From: Bacteroidota bacterium
Lineage (GTDB): Bacteria; Bacteroidota; Bacteroidia; NS11-12g; UBA955
Assembly (NCBI GenBank): GCA_025354385.1
Contig: JANXMZ010000061.1
Location: forward strand, 1 to 64,000
Reading direction: 5' to 3'
Length of the DNA: 64,000 nt
In this document: positions 23,965-32,012 of the stretch, piece after piece
Layout: every line of letters begins with the position of its first letter
Numbering within the stretch: the stretch's first letter is position 1
Notes under the pieces: generated by a model
What the model saw: the letters and a program-made list of their open reading frames with translations, nothing else
Told to the model about the DNA's origin: nothing
Databases searched by the model: none
Position numbers and translations under genes: made by a program

Positions 23965-24890
23965 CTCACCTATGTCTGGTAATCTTACCCTGGGGGATTC
24001 ATTGTACCCTCCCGTCCCAAAAGTAAAACCAAATATTTTAACTGATAAAACAATTGTTGAATAATATCCAATAAAACAAATATTTGTTTTCCATACGAAC
24101 CATCAATGAATAATTTTGTTATAAAAACTCCAGGAAAATATAACTTTCTCCAAATTATTTACAATACTTGGGAGTGAAATAAACAATCGTTGCAATTACA
24201 TAAAACAAAAATTTGTTTGGCGATACTTATCAATTCTCAGATCTTAAAACCGCACTAATTTCAATACCGAAAATACCATTTGTTATAAATACTCCAAATA
24301 TTAACGGTGCACCCCATCACCTTCCGGGCGCCTTTGACAAAGTTCATGGGCTAATAAAGGGTCCTACTGCAACCAACCACCCCCAAAATAATTCCTTAGG
24401 AAGAACGACATTTGTTATAAAATCTCCAATAAACTATTAAAATTCAAAATATGAGGGGGATTTCCACCCCAACTCCTACCGGGACACCCCAAAATAAATT
24501 TATGAGGTGAGTGCCACCCTACGCCACCCGTTCAATCACTTCACTCCAAAGACAAAAGTGAAGCAAAATGCTATTCCACCTGGCATACACGTACCTCTCT
24601 GGACACCCCTAAGGTTGTATAACCCTCATTGCCACAATTTATTATATAAACTCAGAAAGATTTATAAAAGCTCCAAAAAAAGCAGGGCCTCCAATGGCCC
24701 ACCTACAGCCACCAGTTTAGGTCGAGAGGTAGGGTTGCTGAATAATAATACCTTAAAACCCAAACTCAATAGAAGGATGAGGGACAAATTAATCACGCCA
24801 CCACAGTTGCCATTACACTTGTAGTAATAACGTCATTATGTTATAAAAACTCCCAAAAAGTATAACTTACTCCAATTTTTAACTGTATAA
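23965..24890. other. gene-free kilobase with dispersed 18-bp repeats
   Basis: Short frames here (for example 24213-24440 and 24507-24824) have no protein-like composition. The stretch carries four copies of TTTGTTATAAAAACTCCA-type repeats separated by C-rich DNA. It also has an 18-bp palindrome AAAACAAATATTTGTTTT at 24074-24091 and a related AAACAAAAATTTGTTTG near 24203. Confidence 0.6.
24115..24854 (+). repeat. four copies of an 18-bp direct repeat
   Basis: Copies at 24115-24132, 24279-24296, 24411-24428 and 24837-24854 follow TTTGTTATAAAWWCTCCA. The first and last copies extend for about 40 bp through a second block TATAACTTWCTCCAA. A weaker relative sits near 24640-24670. Spacing is about 164, 132 and 426 bp. 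Confidence 0.75.
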
Positions 24891-24894
24891 ATTT

Positions 24895-24952
24895 GCATCG
24901 TTGCAACAAAAGTGCAACGTGTTGCAACAAAAAGCAACTGTTGTTGCGATGC
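24895..24952 (+). promoter_or_regulatory. palindromic GTTGCAAC operator region
   Basis: The stretch has repeated GTTGCAAC/GTGCAAC/GTTGCG units. GCATCGTTGCAACA at the left edge is mirrored by TGTTGTTGCGATGC at the right edge. It ends 11 bp before a TATCTTTG -7 element (24964-24971), so it overlaps the expected -33 region at the head of the copper module. This suggests a repressor or activator site. Confidence 0.55.
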
Positions 24953-24963
24953 AAAACCACTTT

Positions 24964-24971
24964 TATCTTTG
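24964..24971 (+). promoter_or_regulatory. -7 element at the head of the copper module
   Basis: TATCTTTG matches TAnnTTTG directly downstream of the GTTGCAAC palindromes. A second possible promoter closer to the gene is TTTG at 25013-25016 with TATTTTTC at 25037-25044 (20-bp spacer). Confidence 0.4.
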
Positions 24972-25052
24972 TAATCCCCTGCTCACAATCTTTGTTTAAG
25001 TAGCGCATTAAATTTGGCATTTTGTGAAAAAATATGTATTTTTCGCCAAAAT

Positions 25053-25451
25053 TTGAAAAAAGTTTGTAGCATATTGCTGGCATTGATGTATATGGTGACC
25101 CTTACAGGGTTCAACATGTCAATTCATCAATGTCAGGGTAAAACAGCCTTTGCTATATTGGGTATGACCTTTAACAAGTCATGTAATTGTTCACATACTG
25201 ATGTTAAACATGCATCAAAATGTTGCTCCAATAAAAAAATTGTCATTGAGAAAAACACCAAGGACAATTTTTTCCAAAAAGATAATATTATTGTTAAGGC
25301 TGCTTCATTGGGATTTAACCCTGCTGTTGCTGACTTTAAATTTGATTTCAGTGGTGAGAGTAATCATAATGCTCATTTTTATAATGTAAAAGCACCGCCC
25401 GATTTGCATTCCAAGCCCTTATTCCTATTACATAGGGTTATTCTTATCTGA
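25053..25451 (+). CDS. HYC_CC_PP family protein
   Basis: From a TTG at 25053 the product has 132 aa beginning (M)KKVCSILLALMYMVTLTGF, a signal-peptide-like start. The family hallmarks are present in order: H-x-C with a following GK (SIHQCQGK), a Cys pair (KCCSNK), and a PP near the C-terminus (KAPPDLHSKPLF). These small exported Bacteroidota proteins often sit near metal-efflux genes, and their Cys/His pattern suggests metal binding (inference). The strict HYC is HQC here. A further upstream TTG (25014) gives a less signal-like N-terminus. Confidence 0.75.
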   Translation: MKKVCSILLALMYMVTLTGFNMSIHQCQGKTAFAILGMTFNKSCNCSHTDVKHASKCCSNKKIVIEKNTKDNFFQKDNIIVKAASLGFNPAVADFKFDFSGESNHNAHFYNVKAPPDLHSKPLFLLHRVILI

Positions 25452-25480
25452 TTTTATTTTCCTCCGCTTAAATTTTAATT

Positions 25481-25520
25481 TTTGCTGATTTTCTATCAGC
25501 AAACTTTTGTTTTTGGCATA
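25481..25520 (+). terminator. terminator after the HYC_CC_PP gene
   Basis: TTTGCTGA and TCAGCAAA form a perfect 8-bp stem with a 7-nt loop, followed by a T-rich tract. It separates this gene from the T9SS operon starting at 25612. Confidence 0.65.
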
Positions 25521-25611
25521 TTTCCAAAAACAGAGTTAAAAAATAAGTACTTGACCATGCCTTACATGATTTACTCAATTAAATTGAATACAAAACCATC
25601 ATTAATATAAA

Positions 25612-26496
25612 ATGAAAAAAATAACTTTTACAATAATCGCTTTGATGTTCGTTATAACGATTTCCAAAGCACAAATTATCCCAAATTCAGGATTTGAAAA
25701 ATGGACCAGTATGGGGACCTATAACAATCCTGATTCGTGGACATGCTTAAACAATATGACAGCAAGTGCAAGTACTTATACCTGCGACAAGGGGACACCA
25801 GGAAATAGCGGGGCTGGTTACCTGAAACTTACTTCAAAAATGGTTGGCTCCAATGTGGTTCCTGGTGTAGCAGTTTGTGGAACAATTAACACTAAAACCT
25901 TTCAGGCGGGTTCAGGTTTTCCTTGTACCGGAAGGCCACAGAATTTTACAGGCAAATGGCAACACATGATCTACGGTTCAAGCCAGGGGTTTATTGATAT
26001 ATTGCTTACCCGCTGGGATGCCAATTCCAAGAAAAGGATTACAGTGGCTTCGGTCCATGAGGTTTTATCAGGTATGGCTATGAGTTGGGCCGGCTTTTCG
26101 ATTCCACTCACCTACACAGATGGCAACTCACCTGACAGTTGTATAATAACAATGTCATCCAGTGGCTCCACCCCTACTAATGGTGATTATTTATGGGTGG
26201 ATAACCTCGCCTTCACAGGTAGTGTCGCTGGAGTTTCTAAAAATTATTTTAGTGAAAATATTAGTTTATTTCCAAATCCTTCTTTATCCAATTTGTCGAT
26301 TGATTTATCTGTTTTAAAAGATCAAAAAGTATCAATACAGGTAATTGATATGGAAGGGAAGTTAGTGTTAAAAGTTGATGAAATTATAGTATCAAAAGTA
26401 ATTACACTTGATGTAAGTAGTTTATCTAAAGGGAATTATATATTAAATATAATTTCAAATGACGGTACTATTACAAAAAAAATTATAAAAGAATAA
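25612..26496 (+). CDS. T9SS-exported protein with carbohydrate-binding-like (PCMD-type) domain
   Basis: The 294-aa protein has a signal peptide (MKKITFTIIALMFVITISKA). The beta-rich domain begins IIPNSGFEKWTSMG and ends GDYLWVDNLAFTG, the layout of PCMD/CBM-like jelly rolls in secreted Bacteroidota proteins. Four Cys in the domain may form disulfides. The C-terminal 75 residues are a type A sorting domain (ISLFPNPSLSNLSI...KGNYILNI...KKIIKE). It heads a nine-gene run of T9SS cargo. A paralogue of similar layout is at 49808-50677. The ligand is unknown. Confidence 0.78.
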   Translation: MKKITFTIIALMFVITISKAQIIPNSGFEKWTSMGTYNNPDSWTCLNNMTASASTYTCDKGTPGNSGAGYLKLTSKMVGSNVVPGVAVCGTINTKTFQAGSGFPCTGRPQNFTGKWQHMIYGSSQGFIDILLTRWDANSKKRITVASVHEVLSGMAMSWAGFSIPLTYTDGNSPDSCIITMSSSGSTPTNGDYLWVDNLAFTGSVAGVSKNYFSENISLFPNPSLSNLSIDLSVLKDQKVSIQVIDMEGKLVLKVDEIIVSKVITLDVSSLSKGNYILNIISNDGTITKKIIKE

Positions 26497-26502
26497 AATC
26501 AA

Positions 26503-27285
26503 ATGAGAAAGCCAATTTACTTATTTATCGCCTTGATGTTCGTTATAACGATTTCCAAAGCGCAAACTACAGCCATGAATTTCATCAAAAAGGACTGTAA
26601 CGGTACAATGCACAATCTATTTGCAGACCTTGATGCAGGTAATGCTGTGTTAATTCACTTCTTCATGCCGAATTGTGGCTCATGCCCTCCACCGGCCCAA
26701 AAAATACAGAAAATGGCCAATAATATGATGGGGAAATATCCCGGAAAAATTAAAGCTTATGCTATTCCGTATAATAATTCTACAACGTGTAGCTATGCAT
26801 CTACCTGGGTTAGTTCAAATGGCCTGTCTCTTTACACCGCATTAGATAGTGGTGCTGCGCAGGTATCCTATTATGGTGGTTTTGGTATGCCTACAGTTGT
26901 AATGTTGGGCGGTACTGACCATAAAGTATTGTTTTCTACCCTCAGTTTTTCAACCAGTGATACAACAATTATGAGGAATGCGCTAAACACTTTTTTCAGC
27001 ACATCAGTTATTAATGATGTTAAAAATATTGTTTCTACATTCAATGTATTCCCAAATCCTGCAAATGAGAAAATAACAATCACCATAGATTTGAAACAAT
27101 CGTCTACCCTAATGATTGATATTATTGATATTGCAGGAAAACAGGTTGCTTTGGTGATGAATGAGAAACAAACAGGAATCCTGACAAAAGAATTCAATAT
27201 TTCAGCATTGCCAAGCGGTAATTATCTGGTTCGATTGCAGGTCAATGGAAAAAGCGTTACCCAAAAACTAGACATTGTCCGTTAA
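26503..27285 (+). CDS. T9SS-exported thioredoxin-like (redoxin) protein
   Basis: The 260-aa protein has a signal peptide almost identical to its upstream neighbour. The thioredoxin fold has VLIHFFMPNCGSCPPPAQKI with a C-x-x-C (CGSC, about residues 58-61) and the cis-Pro region GGFGMPTVVML. This suggests a surface disulfide or thiol-redox function, plausible for handling Cu-binding cysteines outside the cell. The C-terminal type A domain is NVFPNPANEKITI...SGNYLVRLQ. It lies 6 bp after the preceding stop. Confidence 0.82.
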   Translation: MRKPIYLFIALMFVITISKAQTTAMNFIKKDCNGTMHNLFADLDAGNAVLIHFFMPNCGSCPPPAQKIQKMANNMMGKYPGKIKAYAIPYNNSTTCSYASTWVSSNGLSLYTALDSGAAQVSYYGGFGMPTVVMLGGTDHKVLFSTLSFSTSDTTIMRNALNTFFSTSVINDVKNIVSTFNVFPNPANEKITITIDLKQSSTLMIDIIDIAGKQVALVMNEKQTGILTKEFNISALPSGNYLVRLQVNGKSVTQKLDIVR

Positions 27286-27303
27286 ATTTAACAAATAAGA
27301 AAT

Positions 27304-28140
27304 ATGCAAAAGCTCATTTTTTCTGCTTTATCTTTACTGCTGGTAATTATATTACTTGAGTCATTTGCACCGTTGGAAATCCTGAAAAAGGATGGTGCCG
27401 CACCCGGGTACACCGGTTCACCCGGGGATAGTTTAAAAAACTGTACTGCCTGCCATGGTGGAAATGCTGAATCAGTGCCCGACTGGGTGACTTCCAACAT
27501 CCCCATTGAAGGCTATACCCCCGGTAAAACTTATACTATAACGGCCACAAACAATGAAGGCGGGGCAACAAGATTTGGATTTGAAGTTTCGCCACAAAAT
27601 GCAAAAGGAGATTTACTTGGAACAATGGTAGTAACAGATGCCATAAAGACAAAATTAGTGGGGACTAATAAGTACATAACTTACACTGAAAATGGGGTTG
27701 AAAGCACAAATTTTATGGCATGGTCTTTTGACTGGGTTGCACCACCTTCAGGTACCGGAGATGTGACCTTCTACGGGGCATTCAATTCTAATTTTGACGG
27801 TCATAAATCTGGCGATAAAACCTTCCTTTCTACCTTACAGGTTTCTGAAAAAGGCACCTCAGGGTTAAAAAACAGTACTGCAAATCCAACTAATTTTAAA
27901 ATTTACCCCAATTCTACAAGTGATATTGTAAATATAAGTTTAAATATAAAGGGTAAAGCTAATATAAAGGTGGATATAATTGATTTAACAGGAAAGCAAG
28001 TCGCAACAATTATTAATGGCGGTAATGATGGAATGGTATTAAAGCAATTTAGTACTGCCGGTTTGCTAAGCGGTAATTATTTGGTTCGCCTGTTGGTGGA
28101 TGGAAAAGCTGCAACAGAAAAATTAACTGTCAATCATTAA
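27304..28140 (+). CDS. T9SS-exported choice-of-anchor V/Reeler-like protein with CxxCH
   Basis: The 278-aa protein has a signal peptide (MQKLIFSALSLLLVIILLE). The segment GYTGSPGDSLKNCTACHGG contains a haem-c-type C-x-x-C-H. A beta-sandwich follows (YTPGKTYTITATN, RFGFEVSPQNAKGDLLGT, FMAWSFDWVAPPSGTGDVTF), as in Reeler/choice-of-anchor V domains. The sorting domain is KIYPNSTSDIVNI, where the usual YPNP is YPNS. It may bind haem or metal at the surface. It is followed almost directly by the next gene. Confidence 0.8.
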   Translation: MQKLIFSALSLLLVIILLESFAPLEILKKDGAAPGYTGSPGDSLKNCTACHGGNAESVPDWVTSNIPIEGYTPGKTYTITATNNEGGATRFGFEVSPQNAKGDLLGTMVVTDAIKTKLVGTNKYITYTENGVESTNFMAWSFDWVAPPSGTGDVTFYGAFNSNFDGHKSGDKTFLSTLQVSEKGTSGLKNSTANPTNFKIYPNSTSDIVNISLNIKGKANIKVDIIDLTGKQVATIINGGNDGMVLKQFSTAGLLSGNYLVRLLVDGKAATEKLTVNH

Positions 28141-28141
28141 A

Positions 28142-28837
28142 ATGACCTCGTTCAAAAAATTGATCTTATTGGTAACGTTACTTTTGGTGTTTATGGGTAT
28201 GTCTTTGGGCCAGACATTTTCAAATACCCCAAATGACAGTATCCAGATGACAGGAATGATGGAGGACTTAGAAACACTTTCCATTCAGCAACTCAATACA
28301 TCTTCCAAGACCATCACCTTGAAATGGCTTGAAATAAAGGAGGCAGTTCCTGCAAACTGGGAAGCATCGGTATGTGATAACCAGATTTGCAATACCTCTC
28401 TGGTGGATAGCGGAACTATGAATCCTGTTAGTCCTGGTGAGTATGGGTTGATCCTGTTGCATATTACACCACATGTAAATTACGGCACAGCCACTGTCCG
28501 TTATATTGTATGGGATATAGCTAATCCTGGCCTGAAAGATACACTTACGTACATTCTATATGTAAACGCAACATCCGGAATCCTGCAAAGTAAAACCAAC
28601 AATGTTCTGAATATATACCCCAACCCAGTAAAGGATAACCTCAATATTATTACAAATCTGTCATCAGTTTTTATTTTTACAGTAACAGATGAATTGGGCA
28701 GGGAAATAGTAAAAGGGATGTCTGAAACAAATTCAATCTGTGTTTCTACAGAAAATTTTGCTTCAGGAATTTACAATGTTTCAATCTATGATAGGGGTGC
28801 AATGATAACCAGCAGAAAAATCCTTATACAACCATAG
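28142..28837 (+). CDS. T9SS-exported small beta-sandwich protein
   Basis: The 231-aa protein has a signal peptide (MTSFKKLILLVTLLLVFMGM, then SLGQ). The single beta-rich domain contains ANWEASVCDNQICNTSL, a Trp followed by two Cys five residues apart, then a GEYGLILLHITP strand. A type A sorting domain follows (NIYPNPVKDNLNI). The W...C...C arrangement recurs in the protein at 34973-35707, so the two are paralogues framing the set. The function is unknown; a Cys pair of this kind may be a disulfide or metal site. Confidence 0.75.
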   Translation: MTSFKKLILLVTLLLVFMGMSLGQTFSNTPNDSIQMTGMMEDLETLSIQQLNTSSKTITLKWLEIKEAVPANWEASVCDNQICNTSLVDSGTMNPVSPGEYGLILLHITPHVNYGTATVRYIVWDIANPGLKDTLTYILYVNATSGILQSKTNNVLNIYPNPVKDNLNIITNLSSVFIFTVTDELGREIVKGMSETNSICVSTENFASGIYNVSIYDRGAMITSRKILIQP

Positions 28838-28839
28838 TT

Positions 28840-30555
28840 ATGAGACTTACTGCTTTCATTTTTTTATTTAGCCGGGGGTTGCTGTCCATTGCACAAAATC
28901 AATTGGCAATTCCCCCTGTACTGGTGGGTAAAACTTTTAATCTGAATGTTCAAAGCGGGACCCAAACTTTTTATGGCAGCAAAGCAACACCCACCTATGG
29001 AATTAACGGGGTTTGGATGTCACCGACCATTATAGTCAACAAATGGGATAGCATCACTTTGAATGTTAAAAATAATTTAAATGTAAAGACAACAATGCAC
29101 TGGCATGGTCTGCATGTAGCCCCTCAAAATGATGGTGGCCCTCATCAGATAATAAACCCTTCCAATACATGGAGCCCTTCATTCAAAATAAGGAACAATG
29201 CTTCTACTTTCTGGTATCACCCTCATGGAGCCGGCCAAACCGACCCTCAGGTTTCAAAAGGGCTGGCAGGTTTATTGATTGTAAAAGATAGTGCAGAAGC
29301 AGCACTCGCACTCCCAAGAACTTACGGAATTGATGATATTCCAATTATTGTTCAAAGCAAAGCGTTTGATGATTTGCAACAAATTGCAATTGCCACTGAA
29401 ATGGATACGGCTTTGTTTGTAAACGGAACCCTTCATCCTTACTTTAATGCACCTTCTCAGGTCGTTCGTTTTAGATTATTGAACGGCAGTAGTTTAAGGA
29501 CCTATGATTTTGGATTTTCAAATGGACAAATATTTTACCAGATAGCCACAGACGGGGGTCTGTTAGACACACCAATTATTATGACAAGATTGGTGTTAAG
29601 CCCGGGTGAAAGAGCGGAAATACTGTTGAATTTTTCAGGATTATCCGGACAAACCGTTTTTCTTAAAAGTTTTAGTTCTGAATTAAAAAATGGTATTTAT
29701 GGCTCTAAAAATGTTGGTATTAATAACGATACAATAGAAGGGTACAATGAAAATTTTTTAAACAGGAAGGATTTTAACCTGTTAAAGATAAATATAATTA
29801 CTGCTCTGCCCGGGGCAATTACGAAGGTTCCGGTTGCATTAATTCCTTACGAACCCTACAATAGTATTTCTGCTACAAAATACAGAAGGATTGTAATGGA
29901 TACTATCAGGTTGCTTCCAATTGATCCTCCAAGTCGTGCAGACGGGCCTTTTGGTTTAAACAATAAAACCTTTGATATGGACAGTATCAATGAAATAGTT
30001 GGCCTGAATACAACAGAAATCTGGACTCTGGTAAATAAAACCCTGGTGGCGCACCCTTTCCATATTCACGATGTGCAGTTTAATATAGTTGAAAAGGGTG
30101 GAAAACCTCCCCAGCAATCAGATAGGGGATGGAAAGATGTGGTATTGGTAATGCCGGGTGATAGTGTAAAATTCATTACAAGGTTTGAAACATTTTCAAA
30201 CGCCATGGTTCCATATATGTATCACTGCCATTTGCTCCATCATGAGGATGACGGAATGATGGGAAGTTTTTTGGTAATAGATAAAACTGCTTCTATAACC
30301 AAAGCATATAATTCCTTTAACCGGATAGATGTTTATCCAAATCCGGCAATGGATCAAATCACTTTACAATTTAAAAGTGAAGTGCAATCGGGAGAAATAA
30401 CAATATTGAATGTTTTAGGTGAAGTTATTACATCGCAGGAAGTAAATAATAAAACAAATATAACAATGGATGTTTCAGGACTATATGGTGGATTATATAT
30501 TATCCGGATAAAATCAAACGATCAACTTTATACCCAAAAAATAATTAAACAATGA
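28840..30555 (+). CDS. T9SS-exported multicopper oxidase
   Basis: The 571-aa protein has three cupredoxin domains with all four copper-binding blocks: MHWHGLH (about 86-92), FWYHPHG (about 125-131), HPFHIHD (about 405-411) and YHCHLLHHEDDGMM (about 461-474), the last providing the T1 Cys, His and Met. Such enzymes (CueO/CopA/CumA types) oxidise Cu(I), phenolics or metals using O2. A C-terminal T9SS type A domain (DVYPNPAMDQITL) replaces the usual periplasmic destiny with surface or secreted location. The short N-terminus (MRLTAFIFLFSRGLLSIAQ) serves as signal. The next gene overlaps by ATGA. Confidence 0.92.
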   Translation: MRLTAFIFLFSRGLLSIAQNQLAIPPVLVGKTFNLNVQSGTQTFYGSKATPTYGINGVWMSPTIIVNKWDSITLNVKNNLNVKTTMHWHGLHVAPQNDGGPHQIINPSNTWSPSFKIRNNASTFWYHPHGAGQTDPQVSKGLAGLLIVKDSAEAALALPRTYGIDDIPIIVQSKAFDDLQQIAIATEMDTALFVNGTLHPYFNAPSQVVRFRLLNGSSLRTYDFGFSNGQIFYQIATDGGLLDTPIIMTRLVLSPGERAEILLNFSGLSGQTVFLKSFSSELKNGIYGSKNVGINNDTIEGYNENFLNRKDFNLLKINIITALPGAITKVPVALIPYEPYNSISATKYRRIVMDTIRLLPIDPPSRADGPFGLNNKTFDMDSINEIVGLNTTEIWTLVNKTLVAHPFHIHDVQFNIVEKGGKPPQQSDRGWKDVVLVMPGDSVKFITRFETFSNAMVPYMYHCHLLHHEDDGMMGSFLVIDKTASITKAYNSFNRIDVYPNPAMDQITLQFKSEVQSGEITILNVLGEVITSQEVNNKTNITMDVSGLYGGLYIIRIKSNDQLYTQKIIKQ

Positions 30556-32012
30556 AAATAAAATTACTCATCGCAATGGTCAGTATAAGTGTTTTTTCTT
30601 ATGGGCAAAAACCAGTTTCATGGGGTATGGGCATGGATCTTTCTTCCAATACCTATAGCAATATGCACCCCCGTATGACGTTAGACGGCAAGGGGAACCC
30701 TATGTTGGTTTGGGGAAGAATGTCTGATGAAGCTGTTTTATTCTCAAGGTGGAACGGCACAATGTTCACCACTCCTGTAAAATTAAATCCCCTGTGGTTA
30801 AAAGTGGCAAGTGCTAGCTGGATGGGACCGGATATTGCCTCGAAAGGTGATACTGTTTACGTAGTGGTTAAAAGGACTCCGGAAGCATCAGACACCAATC
30901 ACATTTACATTATGACTTCCTTCAACGGGGGTATTTCTTTCTCATCTCCTGTTCTTGTGGATTTTATTGCCGACAGCGTTTCCCGTTTTCCCACTGTTAC
31001 TGTGGATGCCACAGGAAATCCCATAGTTGCTTTTATGAAATTCAATTCATCCTTCCTTAAATCGAGATGGGTGGTTACCCGGTCCACAGATTATGGCAAA
31101 ACATTCTCTGCCGATGTAAGGGCTAGCGGTTACAGCGGGGTAAATGCAGAGGTATGTGATTGTTGCCCTGGTGCATTGGTCACTTCAGGCAGTGTCTCAG
31201 CAATGTTGTATAGAGACAACCTCAGCAATATCCGCGATATATGGACAGGTATTTCAACGAACAACAATGCATCTTTTAAAAATGGCTTTGCTGCCGATAA
31301 TACCAAATGGAATATTAATTCATGTCCTTCCAGCGGACCAGATGGCGTTATTGCGGGAGATTCATTGTATTCTGTCTTCCTGAGTGGGGGAAGTGGGAAC
31401 TACCGCACTTATTTAAGTAAATCTTCCATCATTAGCGGAGGTGTAAATTCAGTAAAAAGCCTAACGGGAAATATTGCAGGACTCAGCCAGCAGAATTATC
31501 CAAGGATAGCGAATGATGGAAATGCAATGGCCATTGTTTGGAAACAAACTGTCAGCGGTGGTTCACAACTACCAATTTTATTTACAAATAATCTACTTAA
31601 AGGTTTTCCTCCCCAGTATGACACAGTTGATTTAAAAGACATTACCAATGCAGATGTGGCGATGAGCCAGGGTAATATTTTTGTGGTTTGGCAGGACGAC
31701 AACTCGGGAACAGTCAAATACCGTAAGGGTACCTATCAGCCATTTGTCTCCAAAATAGATAAAATTCTTCAGTCTGATTTTTTGGTTTTCCCCAATCCAG
31801 GCAACGAAACCCTTTCCATTCAATTTAATGATGAGATCCAATCGGCGGAAATAAGAGTGATGAATACATTGGGTGAAATACAGTTTCAAAATTTACTCAC
31901 ATTTACTGCAAATAAAACCATGCTGGATATTTCCTCTTTAACAAATGGAATTTATATTATTCAATTACAAGTAAATGAAAGGGTGATTACCCGGAAATTT
32001 ATAAAACAATGA
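30552..32012 (+). CDS. T9SS-exported sialidase/BNR-type propeller protein
   Basis: The 486-aa protein has a signal peptide (MKIKLLIAMVSISVFSYGQ). Repeated beta-propeller blades contain Asp-box-like turns (SFNGGISFSSP, STDYGKTFSAD). Sialidase catalytic residues cannot be confirmed, and the unusual CDCCPG motif (about 202-207) offers three Cys that could bind copper. The sorting domain is LVFPNPGNETLSI. It is joined to both neighbours by ATGA overlaps, so it is probably a structural partner of the oxidase and the haem protein rather than a glycosidase (inference). Confidence 0.75.
   Translation: MKIKLLIAMVSISVFSYGQKPVSWGMGMDLSSNTYSNMHPRMTLDGKGNPMLVWGRMSDEAVLFSRWNGTMFTTPVKLNPLWLKVASASWMGPDIASKGDTVYVVVKRTPEASDTNHIYIMTSFNGGISFSSPVLVDFIADSVSRFPTVTVDATGNPIVAFMKFNSSFLKSRWVVTRSTDYGKTFSADVRASGYSGVNAEVCDCCPGALVTSGSVSAMLYRDNLSNIRDIWTGISTNNNASFKNGFAADNTKWNINSCPSSGPDGVIAGDSLYSVFLSGGSGNYRTYLSKSSIISGGVNSVKSLTGNIAGLSQQNYPRIANDGNAMAIVWKQTVSGGSQLPILFTNNLLKGFPPQYDTVDLKDITNADVAMSQGNIFVVWQDDNSGTVKYRKGTYQPFVSKIDKILQSDFLVFPNPGNETLSIQFNDEIQSAEIRVMNTLGEIQFQNLLTFTANKTMLDISSLTNGIYIIQLQVNERVITRKFIKQ

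Noticed and set aside
22196..24000. Conjugation or mobilisation genes
   Set aside because: No relaxase, TraG-like ATPase or T4SS motif was found anywhere between the attachment sites.
24213..24824. Two plus-strand frames in the repeat-rich kilobase
   Set aside because: Composition is Pro/Thr/Asn-rich noise and the frames run through dispersed repeats; no ribosome site or family resemblance.
30552..32012. Genuine exo-sialidase
   Set aside because: Asp-box-like turns are present but catalytic residues cannot be confirmed, and the operon context is copper redox; it is called only as a propeller protein.
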